Made by a program: the position numbers and the translations under genes | Shown: positions 12,724-19,603 of the stretch, piece after piece | Layout of the letters: each line of letters begins with the position of its first letter | Position numbering within the stretch: the stretch's first letter is position 1 | Origin: Candidatus Micrarchaeum sp. | GTDB lineage: Archaea > Micrarchaeota > Micrarchaeia > CAILAH01 | Direction of reading: 5' to 3' | Assembly (NCBI GenBank): GCA_020723045.1 | Contig: DYJQ01000014.1 | Coordinates: 1-19,634 of the forward strand | DNA: 19,634 bases | Notes under the pieces: generated by a model | The model's input: only the letters and a program-made list of their open reading frames with translations | Told to the model about the DNA's origin: nothing | The model's database searches: none

Positions 12724-14151
12724 ATGGCATATGAATTCAGGCTACCGGACCTTGGAGAGGGTATGGAAGAGGCAACTATTGTGAAGTGGCTTGTTAAACC
12801 AGGAGATGTTGTTAGGAAAGACCAAAACATCGTGGAAGTCGAGACGGATAAGGCAGTGGTTGACATACCATCCCCATATGAGGGCAAGGTTATCAGCCTC
12901 AAATTCAAGGTAGGGGATGTTGCAAAGGTTGGGAGTGTACTGCTCACGATAGGGAGTGGGGGTGAGAAACACGAGGAGGTAATCGAGGGGAACATAAAGC
13001 CCGCAACACAAAGGCCTGTAGAGGTTCTTGCCACACCTCGGGTTAAGGCACTTGCGCGCGAATTGGGTGTTGACCTCAAGCTTATAAAAGGGAGCGGAAT
13101 GCATGGCGAGATTGGCGAACAGGATGTGAGAATGGCGGCCTCAAAAAGAAAGGGTGAAGTGAGGGAGATTGAGAAGACAGAAGCGGGAAGGTTGGTAGAG
13201 AAGCGTATTGCACCACCTGCGTCCGTTAAGGCCGTGCCACAGGTGAGGGAACTCGCTAAAAAGCTTGGTATTGACCTGTCAAAAATTATGGGTAGCGGGC
13301 CGGATGGCGCTATAACTGTGAAGGATGTTGAGGATACTGCAAACACACTTGAGAGTATTGCCGAGCTCGGGAAAATTGAGAGGGGGAGAAAAACTGAAGA
13401 TATAACGCAAAAGATATCGCACCCGTTAAAAGAGGTGCATGCAAAATATATTGAGGAGCGCATCCCCGTAAAAGGTGTAAGAAAGGCCATAATCGAAAAG
13501 CTTACAAAGTCAAACTCATTTGCAGTACAGACAACCGCGATGGATGAGTTTGACGTTACTAAATTGGTGGAAGTGAGAGAGAAGGAGAAACTCAATGCAA
13601 AAAGCAAGAATGTGCATCTCACATACCTGCCATTCATAATCAAAGCATGTGTGATCGCACTCAAGAGAAATCCATGGCTCAACGCAACGTTTGATGATGA
13701 GAGTAATGAATTTGTGCTGAAAAGATACTACAATATCGGCGTTGCGGTCGATACAAATGACGGCCTCCTAGTCCCTGTAATTAAGGATGTTGAGTTGAAG
13801 AGCATAATGAATATTGCAAGAGAGATCGAGATGCTCGCAGAAGGGGCGAGGAATAGAAAACTCACACTCGACCAGCTTACGGGGGGGACGTTCACAATAA
13901 CAAACTGGGGATCGATAGGCGGGGGTTTCGGCACACCTATCCTAAACTATCCTGAGTGTGCCATACTAGGGATAGGGAGAATGGAGAAAAAGCCGGTGGT
14001 GGTGGGGGAGAGGGTAGAGATACGCACCATGCTTCCCATTTCACTTACATTTGACCACAGGATTGTTGATGGTGCACAGGCCGCACGGTTCATAACTGAT
14101 TTGAAAAAGCATCTGGAGGACCCTGCTCTGCTTCTTGTTGATATCGTGTAA
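12724..14151 (+). CDS. pdhC: 2-oxoacid dehydrogenase complex E2 (dihydrolipoyl acyltransferase) with two peripheral-subunit-binding domains
   Basis: 475 residues. E2 is the core of the complex: its lipoyl arm carries the acyl group from E1 to CoA and is re-oxidised by E3. Domains in order: lipoyl domain 1-78 with the modified lysine K43 in VEVETDKAVVDI; peripheral-subunit-binding domain at about 103-137 (ATPRVKALARELGVDLKL then GSGMHGEI..QDV); a second such domain at about 170-203 (VPQVRELAKKLGIDLSKI then GSGPDGAI..KDV); catalytic acyltransferase domain about 245-475 ending with DHRIVDG (H445, D449). Linkers are charged rather than Ala/Pro-rich. One binding domain is the rule, so the duplication is notable; one copy might hold E1 and the other E3. 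The gene is separated from E1 by two transporter genes and has its own promoter-like box. Confidence 0.95.
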   Translation: MAYEFRLPDLGEGMEEATIVKWLVKPGDVVRKDQNIVEVETDKAVVDIPSPYEGKVISLKFKVGDVAKVGSVLLTIGSGGEKHEEVIEGNIKPATQRPVEVLATPRVKALARELGVDLKLIKGSGMHGEIGEQDVRMAASKRKGEVREIEKTEAGRLVEKRIAPPASVKAVPQVRELAKKLGIDLSKIMGSGPDGAITVKDVEDTANTLESIAELGKIERGRKTEDITQKISHPLKEVHAKYIEERIPVKGVRKAIIEKLTKSNSFAVQTTAMDEFDVTKLVEVREKEKLNAKSKNVHLTYLPFIIKACVIALKRNPWLNATFDDESNEFVLKRYYNIGVAVDTNDGLLVPVIKDVELKSIMNIAREIEMLAEGARNRKLTLDQLTGGTFTITNWGSIGGGFGTPILNYPECAILGIGRMEKKPVVVGERVEIRTMLPISLTFDHRIVDGAQAARFITDLKKHLEDPALLLVDIV

Positions 14152-14188
14152 GGCCAAATGGTTTATAATGGCTATGATGTCAGGGTTT

Positions 14189-14890
14189 TCAAGATATTAA
14201 TCCCGTCGCCCAAAACAGCACAACCAACAGGATTGCAATGATTACTAGCACTATTATCGGCACAAAGATCGTCGCAATCGACTGCAGTGTACCAAACTCG
14301 TGCACCTCCTTGAATGCCACAAATTTTAGGTAGAGTGCATAAAGGCCTACAATTGCACCAACTATTGCGAAGGGAAATGATGGAGCAAAACATAAAACTA
14401 CCGGAATATAATAGAGCCATGAGAATGGTATCTCAATTATGCTCACGGGAAGGAGTATGATGAATGTTGAGAGATTAGGCAGAACAGAGGCGTTGAAATG
14501 CACTGTGAAATCTGCTTTGCCTCCCAAGATCTTTGCAACAACAAACTCAAACAGTGCGTATAAGAGCGTGAGCAGTGGCGTTATAGCAAAACTAAACAAT
14601 ATAATTGCCGCACTTATCCCTATAGCTGGAATAACTGCAAGGGGCGCGGTTATTAGAAGTGATATTGCGTATGGGATGAGGCTTGAAAATATTGAAATAA
14701 TAAGGCCTATGCCACCTATAACGTAGAGGTCGATCATGCGCGGCATGATGCCGTCAATATTCTTCCTTACAGTCCCTGCTGGGTTTAAGAAAAATTCCTT
14801 CCACACACCAGCCCTTTTGTAAGGAATATAAGAGATTATCTTATCAACAACCTCCATATATTTTGCAATCCAAACCTCGATTTCTCCCAT
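14189..14890 (-). CDS. Yip1-like multi-pass membrane protein
   Basis: 233 residues. An amphipathic N-terminal part (1-52) is followed by about five membrane segments (near 54-76, 78-118, 138-162, 166-190, 205-228). The pattern FEFVVAKILGGKADFTVHFN and LKFVAFKEVHEFGTLQSIA is typical of prokaryotic Yip1-domain proteins, whose function in archaea is unknown. The ATG at 14890 has a good GGGTGAT ribosome-binding site in front. The N-terminus aligns without gaps to that of the protein encoded just upstream, so the two are paralogues. The first 55 bases overlap the end of that upstream gene in another frame. It converges with E2, 37 bases apart. Confidence 0.72.
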   Translation of the reverse strand: MGEIEVWIAKYMEVVDKIISYIPYKRAGVWKEFFLNPAGTVRKNIDGIMPRMIDLYVIGGIGLIISIFSSLIPYAISLLITAPLAVIPAIGISAAIILFSFAITPLLTLLYALFEFVVAKILGGKADFTVHFNASVLPNLSTFIILLPVSIIEIPFSWLYYIPVVLCFAPSFPFAIVGAIVGLYALYLKFVAFKEVHEFGTLQSIATIFVPIIVLVIIAILLVVLFWATGLIS

Positions 14891-15405
14891 TTTATCACCC
14901 TTTTATCCTCCCAGTATAAACCCCGTACCAAGAAGATGAAATACCCGATCAGCACGGCGTACGAAAGTATGAGCAGTATCATCAATATAAGGCTTGCAGA
15001 AGCTGTCCAGCACAACCACTGACATGGCAGGAGGAGTATGACAAGCGCCACGACAATTACGGCAACCGCAACCCCAGGCAGTACGGCCATAAGCCCAGCA
15101 GTGCCTCCTGTACTAAGGAGCAAACCGCCAGTCAGCATCCCAAGAAACCCGACCATTGCGACATACAGAATCAATAATGGTATATATAACCACATTTCGA
15201 TCAGATATAAAAGGCAGTTAAGCACTGTGATCACATATGTATCCACTATGTTCCTCTTTATGCCTCTTTCCTTCTCAAATGCTTCCTCAACCCTCCCATC
15301 ACCAAACTTTATCCATGCAGGCACCGAGCCGTATGGCACCCTCATTATAAGATTGAATGCAAACTCTTTGTACTTTCTAAACAACTCTTGAACCTCACCA
15401 AACAC
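14836..15405 (-). CDS. Small Yip1-related membrane protein, paralogue of its neighbour
   Basis: 189 residues, GTG start. The N-terminal soluble part (1-52, GEVQELFRKYKEFAFNLIMR and so on) is followed by about four membrane segments near 53-70, 73-95, 101-127 and 132-160, and a basic tail. Its start aligns with the neighbouring 233-residue protein: GE(V/I), KY.E, PY, W, F, then NI...D.YVI. This supports the GTG as start and a tandem duplication with strong divergence. The second half lacks the AK.LGGK segment, so it may be a shortened Yip1-like protein. The gene overlaps the next by 55 bases and is first in a two-gene unit. A TATA-like stretch (rc of about 15453-15468) precedes it. Function unknown. 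Confidence 0.62.
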   Translation of the reverse strand: MFGEVQELFRKYKEFAFNLIMRVPYGSVPAWIKFGDGRVEEAFEKERGIKRNIVDTYVITVLNCLLYLIEMWLYIPLLILYVAMVGFLGMLTGGLLLSTGGTAGLMAVLPGVAVAVIVVALVILLLPCQWLCWTASASLILMILLILSYAVLIGYFIFLVRGLYWEDKRVIKWEKSRFGLQNIWRLLIR

Positions 15406-15484
15406 CTCGCTCTTGGTTATGGATGAGGTTTCAGTTTCTCTATATGCAACATAATTTTTTATATCTTTCTAAGGAATTGAGGAT
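15406..15484. promoter_or_regulatory. Divergent promoter: membrane protein pair (-) and E3 (+)
   Basis: TTTTTTATATCT (15455-15466) is a TATA-like box about 24-30 bases before the E3 start codons (ATG at 15485 or 15491). The minus-strand reading of the same block (AGATATAAAAAATTATG) lies 45-65 bases before the GTG at 15405 and would leave a leader of about 30 bases. A GAGGAT at 15478-15483 directly abuts the E3 ATG at 15485. Confidence 0.45.
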
Positions 15485-16888
15485 ATGGTGATGGGAGAAG
15501 TTGGAAGAGAATATGACCTTGCAATACTTGGCGGCGGGCCGGCTGGATACATTGCGGCAATACGTGCTGGCCAGCTCGGGCTGGATACAATATTGATTGA
15601 AAAGGAATATATTGGTGGGACCTGTCTCAATAGGGGTTGCATCCCATCAAAAATGCTCCTTCACGTCGCAGGGATAATCAGTGATATAGATTACCTAAAT
15701 AAAGTGGGCGTAAAGGCACACATTGAAAAAATAGATATGAAGAAACTGCAAAAGGAAAACAGGACTGCAATTGAGAAGTTGAGGAACGGCATTGGATTGC
15801 TTCTGAACAATTATGGAGTAAAAGTAGTTGAGGGAGAGGGAAGGTTTGAGTCTTCAGAGCATATACACATAACCAAGAAAGACGGCTCGGTTGAGAGTGT
15901 GCGCTTCAGGAAGGCCATAATCGCAACGGGGTCAACCTCATTCGTCCCTGATTACGTAAGGCTTGGAGAGAATATAGTCACTTCAAGGCAGGCCCTGTTT
16001 ATTGAAAAAATACCCAAGAGAGTTGTCATAATAGGGGGAGGATATATTGCGGCCGAGCTTGGCACACTCTACTCAACGCTTGGCAGTGAAGTGCACCTGC
16101 TCGCTAGGTCAAGGCTCCTCTCAAGGATTGATGAGGATATTGTATTGGAAGCGGAAAGGCGAGCTGGGTTCAAGGTACACAGAAACTGCATCATAAAGTC
16201 TGTCAAGGAGGGAAAGCAAGTAAAGGTTGATTACATTTCTGAAAGTAAAAGGGAGACTGTCAATGCGGACCTTGTTGTTGTTGCAATAGGGAGGGTGCCG
16301 AATACAAAGAATATTGGGTTGGAGAACACGAGAGTAACTGTTGATGGGAAGGGGTTCATAGAGACAGATGTAACTATGGTTACAAAAGACCCTAACATCT
16401 ACGCCGCCGGTGATATCACTGCCGGCCCCATGCTGGCGCACAAGGCATTTATGCAGGGCAAGGTTGCCGCAGAAGCGGCCGCGGGCATAAAGAGCGCGGC
16501 ATTTGAGCCGAACGCCATACCTGAATTCGTATTCACAAACTCAGAGATTGTGCATGTGGGGCTTACTGAAAAAGAGGCAGTAGATAAAGGGTATGAGGCA
16601 AGGTCTGTTAAATTCCCATTTTCTGCACTAGGTAAGGCAGTAGCCACACGAAATGAAAAGGGGTTTGTAAAACTCGTTTACGAAAAAAACGGCCGGTTGC
16701 TAGGCTTCAGCGCAGTTGGACGCGGTGTTTCAGAAATACTTGGAGAAGCAGGCCTTGCACTTGAGATGAACGCCTTTCTTGATGATATTGCCGCAACAAT
16801 ACACGCCCACCCAACGCTGTATGAAGCCATTCATGAGGCCGCAGAACTGGGGCTGGGCAGGCCATGGCATTACCTTGTGAAAAAATAG
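15485..16888 (+). CDS. lpdA: Dihydrolipoyl dehydrogenase (E3)
   Basis: 467 residues, normal length (the ATG at 15491 would give 465). E3 is a homodimeric flavoprotein that re-oxidises dihydrolipoyl-E2 and reduces NAD+. The FAD-binding segment is DLAILGGGPAGYIAAIRAGQ (11-30). The redox disulfide is GGTCLNRGCIPSK (C47, C52). The NAD-binding segment is VVIIGGGYIAAELGTLYSTL (180-199). A second FAD contact is IYAAGDI (305-311). The C-terminal active-site motif is HAHPTLYE, with H442 and E447. All catalytic residues are present. It is the last of the four complex genes and is separated from E2 by the two membrane-protein genes on the other strand. Its stop lies 12 bases from the convergent lplA. 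Confidence 0.96.
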   Translation: MVMGEVGREYDLAILGGGPAGYIAAIRAGQLGLDTILIEKEYIGGTCLNRGCIPSKMLLHVAGIISDIDYLNKVGVKAHIEKIDMKKLQKENRTAIEKLRNGIGLLLNNYGVKVVEGEGRFESSEHIHITKKDGSVESVRFRKAIIATGSTSFVPDYVRLGENIVTSRQALFIEKIPKRVVIIGGGYIAAELGTLYSTLGSEVHLLARSRLLSRIDEDIVLEAERRAGFKVHRNCIIKSVKEGKQVKVDYISESKRETVNADLVVVAIGRVPNTKNIGLENTRVTVDGKGFIETDVTMVTKDPNIYAAGDITAGPMLAHKAFMQGKVAAEAAAGIKSAAFEPNAIPEFVFTNSEIVHVGLTEKEAVDKGYEARSVKFPFSALGKAVATRNEKGFVKLVYEKNGRLLGFSAVGRGVSEILGEAGLALEMNAFLDDIAATIHAHPTLYEAIHEAAELGLGRPWHYLVKK

Positions 16889-16900
16889 AATGGTGGCGTG

Positions 16901-17653
16901 TTATCTTGAAAAATTCCAGCTGGAAGATGAGTACTTGCCCTTAGACAATTCACGCGCAGACATAACTTCATCTTCTGTCAGCTCTCCATAACCCCAACGC
17001 TTGCCTTTACAGAAACTTTCTTGAATCGCCTTATACAACTCATCAAAGCGTGCATTGCTCTGCTGTTTTACAGATGTCACCCTCTCCTTTACTGAAGAAA
17101 TCATCTTATCCCTTATTTTCTCATCGCTTACCTTGAGGCATCTGAACATTGTTTCAACATCAAGGTCGTAAAGGATTGTTCCGTGCTGTTGCAGGACGCC
17201 GTTCCTGCGGCTCTGCGCGTTTCCTGAGACCTTTCTGCCATTCACTGCTATATCGTTTATAGGCTTGAACTCTGCATTCATCCCCAGCTCTCTTAATCCA
17301 TCCACAATACACCCACATATCTCCCTGTATGAGTGTATTATATCACGGGAAAACATGTGCTGCGGTGCAATAATACTATAGGTAAGTTCGCCTCTAGTAT
17401 CGTGGTACACTGCCCCGCCGCCCGTCCGCCGCCGCACGATATCAATATTATGTTGCATGCAGTAGTCCACATCCACTTCATCGCGCATCGATTGGAAATA
17501 CCCTATGCTGACCGCTGATGGGCTCCACGTGTAGAACCTTATTGTTGGTGGTGAAGTGCCCAGTGCAATCGAATTTGCAATCGCCTCATCTATCGCCATG
17601 TTCATGGCAGCATTGTATGTAGACAACTCCAAAACCCTCCAATAGTCAGTCAT
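16901..17653 (-). CDS. lplA: Lipoate-protein ligase A, catalytic (large) domain subunit
   Basis: 250 residues from the ATG at 17653, which has GGGTG seven bases upstream; an ATG at 17683 would add ten unconserved residues and overlap lplB. LplA activates lipoate (or octanoate) with ATP and transfers it to the lysine of lipoyl domains. Visible marks are the N-terminal NAAMNMAIDEAI (14-25), the lipoyl-AMP binding loop RRRTGGGAVYHD (74-85) and the catalytic lysine region NDIAVNGRKVSGNAQ (K141), followed by QQHGTILYD. The accessory C-terminal domain found in bacterial LplA is missing and is encoded separately by lplB next to it, as known for Thermoplasma acidophilum, where both parts are required. 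It is the last gene of the sufS-sufU-lplB-lplA run. Target: E2 at 12724. Confidence 0.93.
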   Translation of the reverse strand: MTDYWRVLELSTYNAAMNMAIDEAIANSIALGTSPPTIRFYTWSPSAVSIGYFQSMRDEVDVDYCMQHNIDIVRRRTGGGAVYHDTRGELTYSIIAPQHMFSRDIIHSYREICGCIVDGLRELGMNAEFKPINDIAVNGRKVSGNAQSRRNGVLQQHGTILYDLDVETMFRCLKVSDEKIRDKMISSVKERVTSVKQQSNARFDELYKAIQESFCKGKRWGYGELTEDEVMSARELSKGKYSSSSWNFSR

Positions 17654-17666
17654 ACTAATGCACCCA

Positions 17667-17957
17667 TTATTGACGACGTTCATACGCTTCCCTTATGATT
17701 CCAGCTAAGTCATCAGTTGAAAATCCTATGACCTCTTCGCAGTTATTCGTAATTATGGTTGGTAGTTTGCGTTCAAGCTCACTCACCACCACCCCAGCAA
17801 GTTCTCTCTCTATATTTGTTATCGCATCCTCAGGATACATGAAAAAATCTCCGGTTATCTTTATGGCGCGTATGTATTCTCCGTTAAATTCAACGTCAAT
17901 TCGTACCAGTTTTCCATTAGGTATTTTTCGTTCCACTCGCACCATCCCATCACACAC
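17667..17957 (-). CDS. lplB: Lipoate-protein ligase accessory subunit LplB (C-terminal domain protein)
   Basis: 96 residues from the GTG at 17957, which has GGTGGAT five bases upstream; the ATG at 17945 would give 92 residues and is equally possible. It corresponds to the small C-terminal domain of bacterial LplA: NGKLVRIDVEFNGEYIRAIK, then the signature ITGDFFMYPEDAI, then a helical end with ELERKLPTII. In archaea with split ligases this subunit is needed for the lipoyl-adenylate-forming step. It lies between sufU (11 bases) and lplA (13 bases to the chosen start), so the ligase halves are made from the same message. Identification rests on the GDFF.YPE motif and the genomic pairing with lplA. 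Confidence 0.87.
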   Translation of the reverse strand: MCDGMVRVERKIPNGKLVRIDVEFNGEYIRAIKITGDFFMYPEDAITNIERELAGVVVSELERKLPTIITNNCEEVIGFSTDDLAGIIREAYERRQ

Positions 17958-17968
17958 CTACCATCCAC

Positions 17969-18355
17969 CTACTGGTATTTGCCCTCTCCTACCGTATAGG
18001 CCTCGCATATATCTTGCAATGCATCAACAACAATCTTAACACAGCCAACCCTATTTATCGATGGAACAAACCCTATTATCCCCGTGGCCCTGTTAAAATC
18101 TAAGCCGCATACCGTATTAATATTTTTACCGATGACGTAATCGCAGAGTATATCTGCTGTTGCGGTTGAGAGAGCGCACCCCCTCCCTTCAAACTTTGCA
18201 TCCTCGATTATACCGTTCTTGCCAATCTTAACATACAAACTTATGTGGTCACCGCATGATACATTTGACACACTGCTATGTGCAGAGCCAGTAATCTTTC
18301 CGCTATGCCGGGGGTTTTTGTAGCGTTCAATGAAATCCTCATAGCTTGGGTTCAT
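17969..18355 (-). CDS. sufU: SufU/IscU-type Fe-S cluster assembly scaffold
   Basis: 128 residues. NifU N-terminal (IscU/SufU) fold with the three ligand cysteines in their contexts: SCGD (C34, with D36), GRGCALSTATA (C60) and RVGCVKI (C105). The N-terminal helix YEDFIERYKNPRHSG (5-19) is typical. It accepts sulfur from SufS and either builds Fe-S clusters or relays sulfur. It lacks the LPPVK chaperone motif of classical IscU, which favours the SufU type, but it is shorter than Bacillus SufU (about 147), so the insertion between the second and third cysteines seems reduced. Its ATG overlaps the sufS TGA (ATGA), showing translational coupling with the desulfurase. Confidence 0.9.
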   Translation of the reverse strand: MNPSYEDFIERYKNPRHSGKITGSAHSSVSNVSCGDHISLYVKIGKNGIIEDAKFEGRGCALSTATADILCDYVIGKNINTVCGLDFNRATGIIGFVPSINRVGCVKIVVDALQDICEAYTVGEGKYQ

Positions 18356-19548
18356 CCTGAGAACACCTCATTTACCCTATCAAGCCCATTGAACAATGCA
18401 TCAACATCCTCTTTCGTATTATAGAAATAGAAACTCGCACGCGCCGTAAAAGGCACACCGAGCGACTCGTGCAATGGTTGGGCGCAGTGATGTCCCGCGC
18501 GGATGCACACATTGTTCTCATCTAGTATTGCAGAGACGTCATGCGGATGTGCCCCTTTAATGTTGAAAGCAAATATGCCAACCGCATCTTTTACATTCTT
18601 GTTTGAATATACTGTTATATAATCCCTATCCTGCGCACAGCTCAGCGCATACTCTAACAACTCCCTCTCAACCTTCATTATCCTCTCAAACCCAACAGCC
18701 TCAAGATAGTTGAGTGCGGCACCGAACCCTATCACGCCACCTATATTAGGTGTGCCCGCCTCAAACCTCTGCGGTATCTCCGCTGGCTCGAACGATTGCT
18801 TCTCAACACGCTTTATCATACTGCCTCCTCCAAAGAATGGCGGCAGTGCTTTGATGTTTTCCTCATTTCCCATAAGTACTCCAACGCCAGTGGGGCCCAG
18901 CATCTTATGAGATGAGAATGCTATATAATCCACACCAAGCCGTCCCATATCAACCCTTTCGTGCGGTGCGCTCTGTGCACAATCCATAAGTGTGGTTATG
19001 CCTTCATCCTTGCACATCTTAACAATTTCACCCGCATTATTGATCGTCCCGAGCACATTACTGGCGTGCACAAAAGACACTACCTTTGGCTTGACGTTCG
19101 CAACCTTATCCCTAAAATCATCATAATCCAACCCCTTCCCATTAAGCTTCACATACTCAACCCTTATACCATTCCACTGCTTGAGCATGAGCCAGGGCAC
19201 TATGTTGCTGTGGTGCTCCATTTCTGTGAGCAGTATAGTATCTCCTTTTTTCAGCACAGTCCTTGAAAGAGCAAGCGCAAGCTGGTTTATGGATTCTGTT
19301 GTATTGTTTGTAAATATTACACCGTTGGGGTTTCCGCAAAACATCTCGGCGACCTTCTCCCTTACCCTTTCATACCTATCCGTTGCCTGCTCGCTTATCC
19401 TGTAAACGCCGCGGTGTATGTTTGCCGCGTAGTTGAGATAATAATCATCCATTGCACTTACAACCTGCACCGGCTTGAGCGATGTGGCCGCATTGTCAAG
19501 GTAGTGCAACTTATTCAGTAACGGAAAATCCTCTTCATAATTTTGCAT
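18352..19548 (-). CDS. sufS: Cysteine desulfurase, SufS type
   Basis: 398 residues, usual length about 400-410. A PLP enzyme that takes sulfur from cysteine as a persulfide, leaving alanine. The cofactor lysine is K215 in SSHKMLGPTG. The catalytic cysteine is C355 in RAGHHCAQPLHE, with the short-loop context of group II (SufS/CsdA) enzymes. Other marks are YLDNAATSLKP (16-26), EMEHHSNIVPW (109-119), DCAQSAPH (189-196) and RFEAGTPNI (261-269). It leads the operon sufS-sufU-lplB-lplA: it overlaps sufU by ATGA, and a strong GGGGGTGTGAT ribosome-binding site (rc of 19551-19561) precedes its ATG. No sufB, sufC or sufD is in the window. The sulfur probably serves cluster formation for LipA and other Fe-S proteins. 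Confidence 0.95.
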   Translation of the reverse strand: MQNYEEDFPLLNKLHYLDNAATSLKPVQVVSAMDDYYLNYAANIHRGVYRISEQATDRYERVREKVAEMFCGNPNGVIFTNNTTESINQLALALSRTVLKKGDTILLTEMEHHSNIVPWLMLKQWNGIRVEYVKLNGKGLDYDDFRDKVANVKPKVVSFVHASNVLGTINNAGEIVKMCKDEGITTLMDCAQSAPHERVDMGRLGVDYIAFSSHKMLGPTGVGVLMGNEENIKALPPFFGGGSMIKRVEKQSFEPAEIPQRFEAGTPNIGGVIGFGAALNYLEAVGFERIMKVERELLEYALSCAQDRDYITVYSNKNVKDAVGIFAFNIKGAHPHDVSAILDENNVCIRAGHHCAQPLHESLGVPFTARASFYFYNTKEDVDALFNGLDRVNEVFSG

Positions 19549-19600
19549 CTATCACACCCCCTGCATAAACTATTATCTATATTTATCTATTATTTGCATA
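19549..19600 (-). promoter_or_regulatory. Promoter and leader of the sufS-sufU-lplB-lplA operon
   Basis: The A/T-rich block 19571-19590 reads ATAGATAAATATAGATAATA on the minus strand and supplies TATA-like sequence about 30-40 bases before the sufS ATG. It is followed by the ribosome-binding site GGGGGTGTGAT next to the start. The mRNA would have a short leader, unlike the leaderless E2 and lipA genes. Confidence 0.45.
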
Positions 19601-19603
19601 TTA

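Noticed and set aside
12561..13682. Minus-strand open frame of 373 codons opposite the E2 gene
   Set aside because: The plus strand encodes a full E2 with all domains in this region, while the antisense translation is Ser/Phe/Thr-rich with no recognisable motif. It is a by-product of codon use in E2.
12693..15466. Possible shared motif in the E2 and E3 promoters (ATATTCTTTCC against ATATCTTTC)
   Set aside because: The similarity is about nine bases of A/T-rich sequence with a gap, and E1alpha and lipA lack it. It is not distinguishable from chance by eye.
16889..16900. Terminator between the convergent E3 and lplA genes
   Set aside because: The 12-base gap has no hairpin and no clear T-tract on either strand; any termination signal must lie within the coding ends.
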